From Primula veris (Eukaryota > Streptophyta > Magnoliopsida > Ericales > Primulaceae): 64,000 bases of DNA. The stretch spans positions 27,164,711 through 27,228,710 of the forward strand of contig OY821741.1 of assembly GCA_963682055.1 (NCBI GenBank), written 5' to 3'. The translations under genes were made by a program, and so were the position numbers. A model generated the notes under the pieces. It did not search any database and had not been told where the DNA came from. It saw only the letters and a program-made list of their open reading frames with translations. Positions 41,184-52,914 of this stretch are shown in pieces; positions within the stretch are counted from its first letter, which is position 1, and each line of letters opens with the position of its first letter.

Positions 41184-44100
41184 CTACATACATACACAGT
41201 CACACATATATACATATATATATATATACATATACATATACATATATGCATCGAATACATATATACATACATAGAACGGAGAGGTAGAGAGAGAAGACAT
41301 GACGGAGGGAGACTGACCGAAGTCAGCGACTTGGCAGCCGACTCCGATGATCGGCCAGGCTGCGGTGGTAGGTGGCGGTAGTGGGTGCGGTTTAGGGTTT
41401 TAAGGCTGCGACTTCGAGGGGTGATTACGAGGTCATCGGGTGTCCGTTTTCGACAATCAAATATGTTTTCTTAACCTATTTTTTGAGAGCTTTCTATCCG
41501 TGTAAGCCGTTTCATTTGATTTTAACTTTTATAAAAACCCATTTTTGGGAATATTGGCTATAATCCGAATTAGGTGTTTTTATATTAATCCGTAGCTCGT
41601 TTTAATTACATTTAGGGACTGTTTAAGGACCGTTATTGGGCTGTCCAGATCTGCTTCTAACTGTTCGTTGGGCTTTCGACTTGAGTTTGGAGTTTTTTTG
41701 ACAAACGAGCTCTCGTTTGTGTAGGTAAGGGGGAAGAATATAGTTTCGCTTTAAAGGCGGTTTTTATGTGTTGTTTGTATGCTAAGCTATGTAAAATTGC
41801 TAGTGTGTATTGCTTCATGTTATTGTATTTTGTGTGTAATAGCTTCACATCGTTATTTTTATGGTGATTATATTGTGTATGGCGATTTTACTATTTTTAT
41901 TATAAAATGAATTGTGAAAAAAAAAGGGATGATTTAAATGTGTTATTTAATTAAATTTTTTAAAAACGTGAAAGTGGTGAAAGTGTGACAGTGGTGTTAT
42001 TGTGTGAACATTGTGGTGATACCGTGACATAGATGTGTTCAAGTGATTTTTAATATTCGATTAAATAAACTATTACAAAGTGTGGCGTTATTTATTTTAT
42101 TTTTGTTTGGTGGACTTTACCATTTATGTTTTTCGGAGTCTTTTATATTTATTTTAGGGATTGCAGTACCAAGTGTTAAGGCGGAGCTATGTCAGCTTAC
42201 GGTGAGATCCCGGAAACTTGCGCAAGGATTAGGTATATCGGTATCATAGGGTTAGTCCCCTTAAAGCCGGCCCCATATCTTTTGGTCACATGTTAGTGTC
42301 AGAATATGGGTGAGGGAACCATTGCACTTTGGGTCCTAGAGCAGAGTGGCTCTAAAAGTGGGTACATGTGAGGCAATCCCGACTTTGTGTTTCGTTGAGT
42401 CTTGTTTTATTTTGTTTTGTTTTGTTTTATTTTATTTTGTTTTATTATTAATTCAGTTGATCTTGATTATATGTTCATTTACTTGTGTTGCGAGTTATAT
42501 TTGTTGATGTGTTTTTCGTACAATTGCCTTTGTCATTATTTGCCAAGATATCATATTTGCCATGTTATGATTGTGTGTGCGTGCTTAGTAGCACGCGCCG
42601 TTTTTAAAGTGAGATTGTTTTCTTACCTCTCTTCTTTGTTTTCTGTACATTTTGTTCATGATCGATGTACAGGTGTTGATGTAGACTGTGGCGAAGTTTA
42701 GAATGCTTGCATGGGGCTCATTATCATATTACACGTGATCGTGCGCACGTCAGACTTGTTTTTATTCATTTTGGTATTACCTCATTTTGAGCCTTGTGGA
42801 CCTATTAGGCGTTTAATGCAAGTTTCATTTAGATTACGCTATTTTATAGAATGTCAGCTGGGTTGGATTTGATTTTGGATTATTTGGTAATCGCGTTGCG
42901 ATTTTGTTATATGTTGTTTCAGACAGGTCTAATTTATTGGAAACAAGTAGATACGCGAAGCTCATGCCGAAATTTTCTAAAAACGTATTTTCTTGTTTGT
43001 GTTGTCACATTTGAACACCGTTTGCTACCCTTAGGCCAATTTAGTGAATCAAATGTGATTATCGGCATGGCCTGAAGTATTTATTTGGTTCTATTGATTA
43101 GCATATTATCGAATGACTTTCTGCATGTTTCGTTATTTTAACTTTTTTCCTTTTTATTTTAATTTACATTCACGACCCGGGTTATCCAAAATCCGGGGCG
43201 TGACACGGGACGACGCCAGACAGATACCGTCACTTCATCCCCTAAATGTAAGAACTCACAAACAACAACTACAATAACAACGTATAAAAATAAATATAAT
43301 AATATCGTACAACGAAATAAATTAAGTAACTCCAACACACATCTATAACAAACATGGACCTCTCACGCCACCTACCCCAGTCCGTAAGATAGGTAACTCC
43401 CTATACCCCTCGGCCGTCTTATGTCCCCGGTATAGGAAGAAACATAGACCATTGCTAACATAAAAATAAATAAAATGCACACTAGGACCTCTCACGCCAC
43501 TCGTCCCAGTCCGTAAGACGAGTCATTCCCTATACCCCTTGGCCGTCTTATGTCCCCGGTATAGGAAGAGACATAGACCATTGCTAACATAAAAATAAAT
43601 AAAGTGCACACTAGGACCTCTCACGCCACTCGTCCCAGTCCGTAAGACGAGTCATTCCCTATACCCCTCGGCCGTGTTATGTCCCCGGTATAGGAAGAAA
43701 CATACACCATTGCTAACAAGTAAATAAATCACAAGGCATCGGCCATTGATATTCAACCATTCAATTATCACATTCTCATACGTCACTTTAACGTAATTCA
43801 ACATAACACATAAGCATAAGTACTAGATTCACTACTAGCCAAACAAGTCCAACAACATAAAATCTCATTCACGCATTTTAATAAACACTTTGTATGCATA
43901 AACTACAACTCTCATTCAGGCATTTTAACAAACACCTTGTATGCATAAACTTCAACTCATCTTTATTCAACAATAAATTACCCAATTTCATCAACAACTA
44001 TAATATCACATAATCAACACATGAAAACACGCAAACCCATCCATATTCTCATTAATTCGAAATTAATATGTCTAAATTCTCAACTTCTCCAATTCAAATA

Positions 44101-44703
44101 AGTGAATTAAAAGTGCAACAAATAAAACTCAATTAACAATTTAAGAACATAATTAAGTTAAAAGGAAAAACCCCCAATTTAAAATAAATGCAAGACCTAA
44201 CCCTAACATACACCCTCGTCTAGTCGCAATGGATAACCCCCGTTACCTTAGCGCGTAGAGGAGATGCTTCCGGTAAGAATCCGCTAACGTGGTTTCTTCT
44301 TCTTCTTTCTAAGCTTTGAAATCTCTCTTTTCTCTCTTTTTCTCTCTTTTCTCTCTTGTTTTAGGTTTACTGTTTTAAAAAGTGGGCTGAAAAGAGGTTT
44401 AGAAAAACTGTTTTGAGAGAGTTTGGGGAAGCGAACTATTTGGTCCCCAAAGTTCTATAAGTTAACTCTTAATCAAATTTATTACTTTACTAATCAAAAA
44501 TAACCTATCTTTAGAAACAAAACTATTGGATTCTTTTTATTTATAAAATTAGTAACAAGTTTTAAAAATAAAGTTTTTCGGAAGAGTTTCGGTTTTTGGC
44601 TAAAAATTAGTCGAGTGACCGGTTTTTGATAAAATTTGTATAAAACGTTTTTGGATAAATTAAATAGTAAATAAAATCATTTATAAAAATACAGGATGTT
44701 AGA
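40577..44703 (-). repeat. 5' LTR of the Tekay element, split by a solo LTR
   Basis: It starts TATCACACCCC (TG changed to TA), runs to 40959, and resumes at 43211 after the insert. Without insert and duplicated CGGGA it is about 1876 bp, close to the other LTR. The triplicated unit is at 43352-43720. Confidence 0.87.
40960..43205 (+). mobile_element. Solo LTR of a related chromovirus family
   Basis: A 2246 bp block, TGTAACGACTCGG to GGGGCGTGACA, flanked by CGGGA at 40955-40959 and 43206-43210. The TGTAAC...GCGTGACA ends resemble the Tekay LTR in opposite orientation, but the interior differs. It has no coding capacity; small frames at 42402-43075 are AT-driven. It contains AT-rich microsatellites at 41155-41260. 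Confidence 0.86.
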
Positions 44704-44708
44704 TCAAG

Positions 44709-45020
44709 TGCCCTCTTTTAGTTTTCTCAGTCATTTAAATCTATATACTCTTTGTATATGATATTTACTTTTTTACACTCTCACTTGTGGTAGTTATAAT
44801 GGGATATTTGAAGGATGCTTTGCAATTGATTTGATTAACTAATTGTAATTTCTCTAATTTTTTTAAAGAGCTAATTTGAACTTCTCAACTGATCAATTTC
44901 ATATGCTTCATATAGAGATTTTTTTTCCAAAAATGCCTACGTAAAATGACCAATCAATCTACCGCTATTTATCTTGAAGATGGATTACATATATTTTGCA
45001 TCCTTACATAATAGTAATTG
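44709..45020 (+). repeat. Duplicated host segment, copy A (right part)
   Basis: It resumes the segment interrupted at 32986: TCAAGTGCC(C)TCTTTTAGTTTT, TATATGATATT and AAGGATG(C/T)TTTGCAA correspond to 57755-57880. Similarity fades by about 45.0 kb. Confidence 0.6.
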
Positions 45021-45840
45021 AAATCGAAAATGTTCAATACCTACAACTTTTTAAACTTATTGTCCATAAGAACATTATCCAAACATTTCATTTCCCATTA
45101 AATCACACCTATAAAAAACCTCATTAATTCTTTTTTAACTCTCTCTCTAACGCGAATCCATCTACCATTTTGCATCTCTATTTCATTTTTCACGTAGAGA
45201 TTATCGCTCTACTTTGTCTCTACCTCCGTATTCCTCTCTCTTTGGATCTATTTGTCACTCCCCCTATGCCGCTGCACGACGACGGGTTAACCTTGATCCA
45301 AATATCTCTTCTGTGAGAAACCTCGGGTGAGCGTCGTTGTTGGTGCAGGTCCATGACGGAGGTGGTGAGTGGAAGTTAAGACGGAGAAGGTGACGTCGGA
45401 AGGGTGGGAAGTGGTGGAGATGCGGATCTGTTCCCATAATCTCTCTCTATATGTATCTACATGTATGTTTGTATGTTATCATAGGAGTTTAGAATATTGT
45501 CGGGAAAAAAATATGAGTTGGGAATTGTTCATCGCTGGTTCTGGGATGACGTTCGGTAGTGTTGAGCTGATATACATATATTTGCAGATCTATTCAAACT
45601 TATTATATGTTACAAGTTCGTAGTGATAACTTATTGTTGGGCGTTTTCCCTCTGGTAGTGATAACATACTAGTTTGGAGTATTAAATTCAAAATTAACAG
45701 TAGTCTCTCTGATATGTTAAAAAAAGGATATTGAGGATCTCTTGAATCAGTGTTATGTTGAATCAAATTACCTTATTATGTATTTTATTGAACCGTATGT
45801 ATTTAATTTTAGTGAATCGTATTTAATTTTGATGAATCGT
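45021..45840 (+). promoter_or_regulatory. Promoter-like and leader-like sequence of an unrecognised transcription unit
   Basis: CACCTATAAAAAACC (45107-45121) is a TATA-like element, followed by CT-rich tracts (45137-45250) of the kind found in plant 5' leaders, and a GC-richer stretch (45270-45430) unlike the surroundings. An 84-codon frame starts at 45369 but shows no domain. I cannot name a gene. Confidence 0.3.
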
Positions 45841-47045
45841 AATTTTAGTGAAATTATGCATTTATAGCGAACCTGTGCATTTTTAGTAAAAATTATGCAC
45901 ATTAAGTAAACCGTATGTTTTTTTAGTGAAAATTATGAATTTCAAGGAAAAATTATGCACTTTTAGTGAAAAATATGCACTTGTTATGCACTTTTGTGAA
46001 ATTTATGCACGAAGAGATTTATGCACATTATATGAAATTTATGCATTTTTTTTTAAATTATGCATTTTTAGTGAAAATTATGCAATTTTTTATGAGATTT
46101 ATGCACTTCTTGTGAGATTTATGCACTTTTTATGAAATTTATGCACTTTTACCGAGAATATGCATTTCTATGAAAAATTATGCACTTTTTGTGAAATTTA
46201 GGCCCTTCTTGTGAGATTTATGCACTTTTTATCAAAATAAATGCACCTTTTGTGAATTTATGCACTTCTTGTGATATTTATGCACTTTTTATTAAAATTA
46301 ATGCACTTTTAGTGAAAATTATGCATTTTTTATGAACCTTTCATGAAATTTATGCACTTCTTGTGAGATTTATGAACTTCTATTCACTCGTATACATTTT
46401 TATGCACTTTTTCTAACTCATATATACATTTTATGCACTGTTTACTTAGCTGTATTAATTTTTTATGCACGTTTTTTGCATTTTTATTCACTTTTTATGC
46501 AATTGTTTTGACCTGTATGCACAATTTATGAATCTAATTGTATGCACTCTTATGCACTTTTTATGCAACTTTTTGACCTTTATGCAAAATTTATGCACTT
46601 TTATAGATTTGTATGCATTTTTTATGCTCTGTTATTCAACTTTGTTGAAAGGTAAGTAGATTTTATGCACTATTTATTTAGCCGTATGCATTTTTTATGC
46701 ACATTTTATGTATCAGTATGCACTTTTTCAGCCATTTTTATGCACACGTATGCACTTTTTATGCACATTTTATGTACCCGTATGCATTTTATAGTATATT
46801 TTTTTATACACTCGTATGTATCTTTTATGCACTTTTTATGCACTTGTATGCACTTATTATGCATTTTTATCAACCCGTATGCACTTTTTAATTTTTGCTA
46901 TTTTTTTAAATTTTATTGAATTTCATTGAGTTCTATTTTTTAAATATATTTTTTCGAATATATATTCTTTTTTTCAAATTTAACATTATGCATTTTTATA
47001 TACTTTTATTGACGTGTATGCACTTTAGAATTTTTTTAACTTTTT
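45841..47045. repeat. TATGCA-rich degenerate minisatellite
   Basis: More than fifty TATGCA words in 1.2 kb, spaced mostly 10-24 bp, in a background of TTTTT and GTGAAATT. Two textures exist: a TTTATGCACTTCTTGTGAGA type up to about 46390, and a GTATGCACTTTTTATGCA type after that. Open frames crossing it (46465-46919) are low-complexity by-products. Confidence 0.85.
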
Positions 47046-47520
47046 ATGAATTTTTTCAACTTTTTTAATGAATTTTTAATTTTATAGAATTTAATATTTT
47101 TGTTTTTATTAATTTTCTGATATTTTTTGATTAAATATTTTTACGTTTTGATATATTTTTCATGATTTTTGATTTTAAAGAGAGAAAATGAGTGTTTTAT
47201 ATATTAAATGATTTTTAGGTTTATATATTTTCTAAAAAGTGGCCTATTGGGAAACTCTATTTTTAAAAGTGTCATTATGGACAATAAATACTAAAAAAGT
47301 GGGTTACTGATCGTTAGCCCTAATTGAAAATATGAACTTCGGGATGGTTCCTTATAAAGATTCCTAAAACTTTTTTTACCCACCTTAAAGTTCACTCTTA
47401 TATTTCTTTATAGCTACTACAAATTATGACAATGTAGACATGTAGTGTTGATATATATACTAATTCCTCCTTTTGATACTTATAGCTAGTATTTTTGTTA
47501 TATATATAGATTCCTCCCTC
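47046..47520. promoter_or_regulatory. AT-rich region upstream of the NAC relic
   Basis: No gene. TATATATATAGATTCCTCC (about 47497-47515) followed by CT-rich sequence just before the NAC exon could be the old TATA box and leader of that gene. Confidence 0.35.
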
Positions 47521-47540
47521 CTTCTCTCTCCTTCTCTTTC

Positions 47541-47715
47541 ACGATGATAGCGCTGCTTCCGTCGAAGTCTTTGCCGGCGGGTACAACTTCAGTTCAAAGA
47601 ACAAGGAGCTGATAAATCACTACGTCCGCTCAAAGATCAACAGTAACAACGAAGACGTTAGTGTTATTCGAGATATTGAGATCTGTAAATGAGAGCCCTG
47701 GGACTCATTAAGTGT
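47541..47715 (+). pseudogene. NAC-domain transcription factor, first-exon relic
   Basis: The plus-strand frame at 47561-47715 reads VEVFAGGYNFSSKNKELINHY, then VRSKINSN, VIRDIEIC, a stop, and EPWDSL. This matches subdomains A and B of plant NAC factors (G-x-R-F-x-P-T-D-E-E-L-x-x-x-Y-L, then I-x-E-x-D-x-x-x-x-E-P-W-D-L). The stop at 47687-47689 sits where Lys-Cys/Trp normally precedes Glu-Pro-Trp. No start Met lies in frame at the expected place. The exon ends at an AAG/GTGTGTT-like boundary and no further NAC exons were found. Confidence 0.75.
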
Positions 47716-48690
47716 GTTCTTTTTGCTAAATATGTTTTTTTCCGCCAATTTATTATGTTTTGGGATTGATCTAGGGTGTTCTCTTGTTGTGAATTGTTTC
47801 TATTTGGGATTGATCTGCTAGCTGGTTGCTTTCCTGAAAAATCAAGAGGTTAAGAACTTATCAAATTCATTCAAGATGATCCCGCAACGTTAAACTTCGT
47901 GGAGAAAGTGCATGGAAATTTAGCAAGGGTGCAAAACTCGACAAGGAAACTCGATAAGGATATAAAAAAAGATAATGATCCGATTTCAGAAACATGATTT
48001 GGTTATTAGAAGAAAGTTGTCTGTGTACCTGGGACTCATTAAGTGTGTTCTTTTTGCTAAATATGTTTTTTTCCGCCAATTTATTATGTTTTGGGATTGA
48101 TCTAGGGTGTTCTCTTGTTGTTAATTGTTTCTATTTGGGATTGATCTGCTAGCTGGTTGCTTTCCTGAACATCAAGAGGTTAAGAACTTATCAAATTCAT
48201 TCAAGATGATCCCGCAACGTTAAACTTCATGAAGCAAGTGCATGGAAATTTAGCAAGGGTGCAAAACTCGACAAGGAAACTCGTCAAGGATATAAAAAAA
48301 GATAATGATCCGATTTCAGAAACATAATTTGGTTATTAGAGGAAAGTTGTCTGTGTACCTGGGACTCATTAAGTATGTTCTTTTTGCTAAATATGTTTTT
48401 TTTTCCGCCAATTTGTTATGTTTTGGGATTGATCTAGGGTGTTCTCTTGTTGTAAATTGTTTCTATTTGGGATTGATCTGCTAGCTGGTTGCTTTCCTGA
48501 AAAATCAAGAGGTTCATAACTTATCAAATTCATTCAAGATGATCCCGCAACGTTAAACTTCTTGGAGCAAGTGCGGGGAAATTTAGCAAGGGTGCAAAAC
48601 TCGACAAGGAAATTCGACAAGGATATAAAAAAGGATAAAAAATGATCCGATTTCAGAAACATAATTTGGTTATTAGAGGAAAGTTGTCTG
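47698..48690 (+). repeat. Three-copy tandem repeat of 330-331 bp containing the NAC exon end
   Basis: Units start with CTGGGACTCATTAAGT at 47698, 48029 and 48359. Copies are nearly identical over their whole length (CAAGATGATCCCGCAACGTTAAAC in pieces, CGACAAGGAAACTCG, ATCCGATTTCAGAAACAT). Each unit begins in the Pro-Trp-Asp codons of the NAC exon and continues into former intron sequence. The third copy has small changes (an added TT, GTGCGGGG for GTGCATGG). Confidence 0.9.
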
Positions 48691-50640
48691 TATAAGAAGT
48701 TTGTACAATGTTTGACAAATTGAGCCAGAAAGTTAGTGATGTGTTTAACAAACTGTCTTGGTTAACTTTTGATAAGATATTTGTTAAAATTATTTTTCGA
48801 AAAAAAACAGGGAGTCATGTTCACTAAGTTGGTGTCTTTTTAAGTTAGGCTATCTTTTGATATGGAAATATTTTAATTGAATAATGTGGCTTTGTGGGTC
48901 TGTTTATACAGTTATGTAATTCTGATAAGAACATACATGTGATATATGGTAAACATTTGTTATATCCTCATCATACATTATACAAAAGGATAGCAATACT
49001 CGTCATCCTGAACAATTAGAGACCGTCCATTCATCAATCAGTACTTCTTCCCCAATCGGTATTGGCATTTGCGATTTGATTTTGTAGTCGCTCATAATTA
49101 ATGCTTAAAAAAATAATCAAAAAAGCAAAAAAGTAGTAACCGAGAATTATCTTTGTTTCCTGTAACGGAAATCACTTACCTTCTTTAAGTCGATTCCCAA
49201 TTAGGTCATAGTCACTATATAATGTCCTCACAACAAATTTTGTCAGTTGATTTTTGAAATTTTGATTTTAAAAATATGCGGGTGTTTGGATAATCAAATT
49301 ATTTCTTAAAAAGCAGTTTTTTTAGCCTAACAAAGCTAAAAAAATCCAAAAATCCTCTGAATTGGTTTGATTTCTATTTTTATTTAGTTGTGCGTTTGTA
49401 CTTTTGCTGATTCATATACTTATTTTTGCATGACGAATAAAAAATATATGCTTAAATCTCTAATCAGAAAATAACCATGTAAATACTTTTAAATTAACTA
49501 ATCTCTAATGCACTACCCTTATTTTCATTTAGTCTCCTATAGGCTCATTGTAAAATCCTAGTATTTCAAACAACAAGTCATTTGAAAATAAATATCCTGA
49601 CCAACTATGAAAAAATCATTTATGTGATTAGTATATGTTGTTGGATAATAATATATATAATAGAAACTTTATTACTATATATTACAGTATAACTTTACTC
49701 TTAAGTTAGCAACGGAAATCTATTTAGAACAAAATACATGACAAATAGTTAGATCAATTAATCAAGCTCGTACAAATCTTACATCTGAAAATATTAGGTT
49801 GTGTAAAAAATTCATAATGTACTACTTGCCTGTGAAGATAAAAAAAAAAGGTAGTATTGAAATCTTAAACCTGACGGGTTCTAACTTTTCCCGCTATATC
49901 CTTTAGGAAATACTTTTAGAAGACATGTTGCTTTTATTTTAGTATTTTCCTTAATAGATATTATTATATTTTTATAAGATTTTATATTAGTAATCTGTTA
50001 TTTGTTTTAATTATTAATGTATAAATAAAAGTCTAATATTATATTTCATAGATAATATAGTGTGTAGAGTACGACTTACACACGGAATATTACACTATCG
50101 GTTCTTATATAATATAAGTAAATTGTTTAAAAATTTAGATGGAACTCGACAGACCATCGGTAGAGTTGTATTTTATAATTTTAGTAGTTCTGTCTTGACT
50201 ACATGAAATGGAGTATTCCAACTTTATACGCTAGTATATTTTGAGTGTATTGAACAGGACCGCAACAAGACAATTATTTTTGTACTTACTATATAAAATA
50301 ATTAACACAGGTCATACAATTTGTTTAAACTCTTAATCCCGTTTTATTAATTGAACATATATGTATGAGAAATGATTATCGTTTTAATTAATAAAAAAGT
50401 ATGATTATTTACGAGTTATAAACTCAGTGAGTTGGACGGTGACGTTTCAATTATTGTGTTTATTAGTAAATGAATGAATCCACGTCTCAATATTGGGATT
50501 GATGATACCCCATAAAAGCTTATAAATATTTTTGTATCAAACCCTACATGTGAATATTATTAATCCGATACATTAATTAAGTTAAATGATATTTATTAAA
50601 AAATACAATATGCTTATTATTTTATTTTATTTTGGGAAAA
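48691..50640. other. AT-rich intergenic sequence
   Basis: No recognisable gene. 49025-49110 (CATTCATCAATCAGTACTT...GATTTGATTTTGTAGT) repeats a piece of segment A at 32530-32620, so debris of that segment extends here. Otherwise I see nothing. Confidence 0.5.
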
Positions 50641-51430
50641 ACCCACTCTTTATTTTATTAATTAGCCGAAAATAAAAAGCGGAGAAAAAGCCAAAAAAAA
50701 ATATATATAAATGTGTTACAGATCAAAAGCCACAAACTGAATTGAACCCAGACAAAAAAAAACCAATAAAGTAAAAAATGAAATTTCTTAAAGCCTCCCA
50801 CGTGTCTTCGCTGCTCACTTGACTTCTCTCTCTCCAGACCATTCCCCATCTTCAACTCTTTATAAAATAATGGGGATTTATCTTCATTTAATTCCAATAT
50901 AGGGGATTTTTGTCTTCTCTAAAAATAAAATGGTATATGTTTAATTTTAACGTGAGAATGTTTTATACATAATGACATGTAACGAATTATTTTCTTAAAG
51001 ATTCGGAATAGATAAGAGAGATTTCAGTTAGAGATTTTTAGTAGAATGAACTCTAATTTAATCAAATAAGAAAGATCTCAAGTTGATGAATTCAAGTTCG
51101 ATTCTAATTTAGGATAATCTCTAATTTATTCATCCTATCAGGTACCTAATGTAACCTTATATAAACATGTTTCGTATCACTATGAACATACATATTTCAT
51201 TCTATACGTTTTTAGTGAGAGAGAGAGGTCACGCTCTTTCAAAAAGCAAGTCGTTTTTCAAGTTATACATTAGAAGAACCGATATCCTTTCAGAAAGACA
51301 GGACCAATATCATTGTAATCTTCTAAATACATATGGTAAATTAGTAATAGCTTTAATAGTATCGTACACATCTTTAATAAGCTTTTTGGCCATTTTTCCG
51401 CTGCTTTTAAAATTTCAGTAGCAAATCTAA
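50641..51430. promoter_or_regulatory. Possible promoter region with a G-box
   Basis: CCCACGTGTC (50799-50808) contains a CACGTG G-box/ABRE-type core, and CTTTATAAAATAATGG (50858-50873) a TATA-like element, with a CT-rich stretch between. An 84-codon plus frame at 51167-51421 has no recognised domain. It lies upstream of the poly(A)-binding-protein relic and may be its old promoter, but nothing proves it. Confidence 0.25.
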
Positions 51431-51850
51431 ATGGAAAAATTAGTGATGCCGGTTCCTTATCCTAGAGATGCTTGTCTTGGACCCATGCTAGTTCCATATT
51501 TTGCTACAGCCCATGCCAATGCACCCAGTGAGGAACAAAGAGCTATGCTCGGAGAAAATCTGTATCCACTTGACCAGCTTGAGCAGGAGACCTGAAATAG
51601 AAAAACCCTGTGTAATAAGAACACTTGGGGCAGTTATTATACTTAAATCATTTTTCCTTTTTTTCAAATACGGAACAATATGAATAATCGAGAAACTTCA
51701 TGAAAGAAAGATTAATGATTCATATAAATTACTTAATAGAAAATGTCCCGAATAAATCCAACCAATGCTTAATAATCCTGTTAGCCGCTAATATCACAGG
51801 CATGTTACTCGAGATGGACCAAACCAAGTTCTGCAATTGCTTTAATCACA
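51431..51850 (+). pseudogene. Poly(A)-binding protein C-terminal (MLLE) relic
   Basis: The frame from 51431 reads PVPYPRDACLGPMLVPYFA, then SEEQRAMLGENLYPLDQLEQE and a stop at 51593. It corresponds to the linker and first helices of the MLLE domain of cytoplasmic PABP (family pattern P-E-Q-Q-R-x-M-L-G-E-x-L-Y-P-L-V). About 200 bp further, TGMLLEMDQT (51796-51825) is the KITGMLLE helix for which the domain is named, followed by a frameshift (VLQLL then stop in the shifted frame). The RNA-binding domains are absent. Confidence 0.78.
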
Positions 51851-52386
51851 AGCAGGGGCAGATGCAGGATTATGGTTGAGAAGGGCACGATTAGAATACA
51901 AACCGCAAGTTTATTTTAATAGTTAAAATATGAATATATAATTAATTTTTTTTTTTTACTATATGATATGCAATTGAACTTTTCTTCTCCTAACAAAAAA
52001 CATATATATGCACATAAGTTTCTTTTAATAATTCTTGGAATAAATAATTTGGCTCTAAAGATTTTAAGAAAATATCACATCACCGATTACTCAACAATGA
52101 ATTGGTTAACGAGAACTAATAATTTATTAAGCTCATACTAATGGAAGAAAACAAAAAAAAAACAATTTAATTTACAACCCACCACTTTAATTTGGAAAAA
52201 AAAGAATTTTTTTTAAATGCCTTGAAACAAAAACAAAAAAGATAGTTTTTGGTGTTAAATTTTCATGTTTTATAATTTAAAGTATGAAATCTTAGGTCAA
52301 TTATATTAACAAAAATGAAAGAACCTAAGGCAATTTTTTTATTTAATTATGCAAATAACATATCTGTACTTTAAATGGAAAAGGAT
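51851..52386. other. AT-rich intergenic sequence
   Basis: No gene, terminal repeat or domain seen. It may include a small remnant of the PABP 3' region. Confidence 0.5.
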
Positions 52387-52454
52387 AAAAAAAATTGCAT
52401 TACAATGCTGTCATAAGAATAAAAAAAATTGCATTACAATGCTGTCATAAGAAT
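52387..52454. repeat. 34 bp tandem duplication
   Basis: Two identical adjacent copies of eight A followed by TTGCATTACAATGCTG and TCATAAGAAT. TGCATTACAATGC itself contains the inverted words GCATT/AATGC. Confidence 0.9.
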
Positions 52455-52710
52455 CGAACCAAGGTGGGCTAAGATAAATGAATTTAAGGCATACATGTAA
52501 TCAGCAAAGGTATATTACTTATCCTGCACAAATAAATACAAAATTATTTATAGAGGATTTGTAAAGATTTTGTATTCCGCTCTTATGGTATTAGTCGTTT
52601 CCAATTTATTCGATCACTTTTAGATTTGGTCGTCCCGCCCAAGTTGTACACTTTTTAAGGAACATATAAGAAAGGAATATTTGTGAGATACTTTAATAGA
52701 TGGAAATAAT

Positions 52711-52911
52711 CACTACAAAAAAATGTTAGTTTACCATAAGAGCGTTTGTTGCTAAACTAATGGTAAATTGAGTGTCTCTCAATTTAGCAACAGTTTAGTA
52801 ACAATTTTTCAAAAATTTTTACTAAAAATTGTTGCTAAAATTTAACAACACTCAGTTTACTAATAGTTTTTAAAAATTAAACTATTTCTATCATAATTTT
52901 TTCTTGTAGTG
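52711..52911. mobile_element. CACTA-type MITE
   Basis: 201 bp with termini CACTACAAAAAAA and TTTTTTCTTGTAGTG, the CACTACAAGAAAA ends typical of plant CACTA (En/Spm) transposons. It is flanked by the 3 bp duplication AAT (52708-52710, 52912-52914). The interior is AT-rich with inverted words (GTTGCTAAA, TTTAGCAAC) and does not code. It was presumably moved by an element elsewhere. Confidence 0.85.
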
Positions 52912-52914
52912 AAT

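Larger units (their letters stand above)
32987..44703 (-). mobile_element. Tekay-type chromovirus (Ty3-gypsy), complete ends, minus strand
   Basis: LTRs of about 1.87 kb start TGTCACGCCCC and end ACAGGATGTTAGA or ACGGGATGTTAGA on the plus strand. The TCAAG duplication (32982-32986, 44704-44708) is perfect, and the paralogous segment at 57755 shows the unoccupied site ATCAAGTGCC. Minus-strand order: gag, protease, RT, RNase H, integrase, chromodomain, typical of Tekay/Del. Frameshifts in pol and chromodomain and loss of the gag N-terminus make it defective. A foreign solo LTR (40960-43205) sits in its 5' LTR. Confidence 0.9.

Noticed and set aside
41657..43075. Frames inside the chromovirus solo LTR
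   Set aside because: AT-rich, no domain, and bounded by the LTR ends.
46465..46919. Cys/His/Phe-rich frames in the TATGCA array
   Set aside because: Produced by translating a short-period repeat; no domain and no promoter.
51167..51421. 84-codon frame upstream of the PABP relic
   Set aside because: No domain and it is not in frame with the PABP remnant; probably chance.
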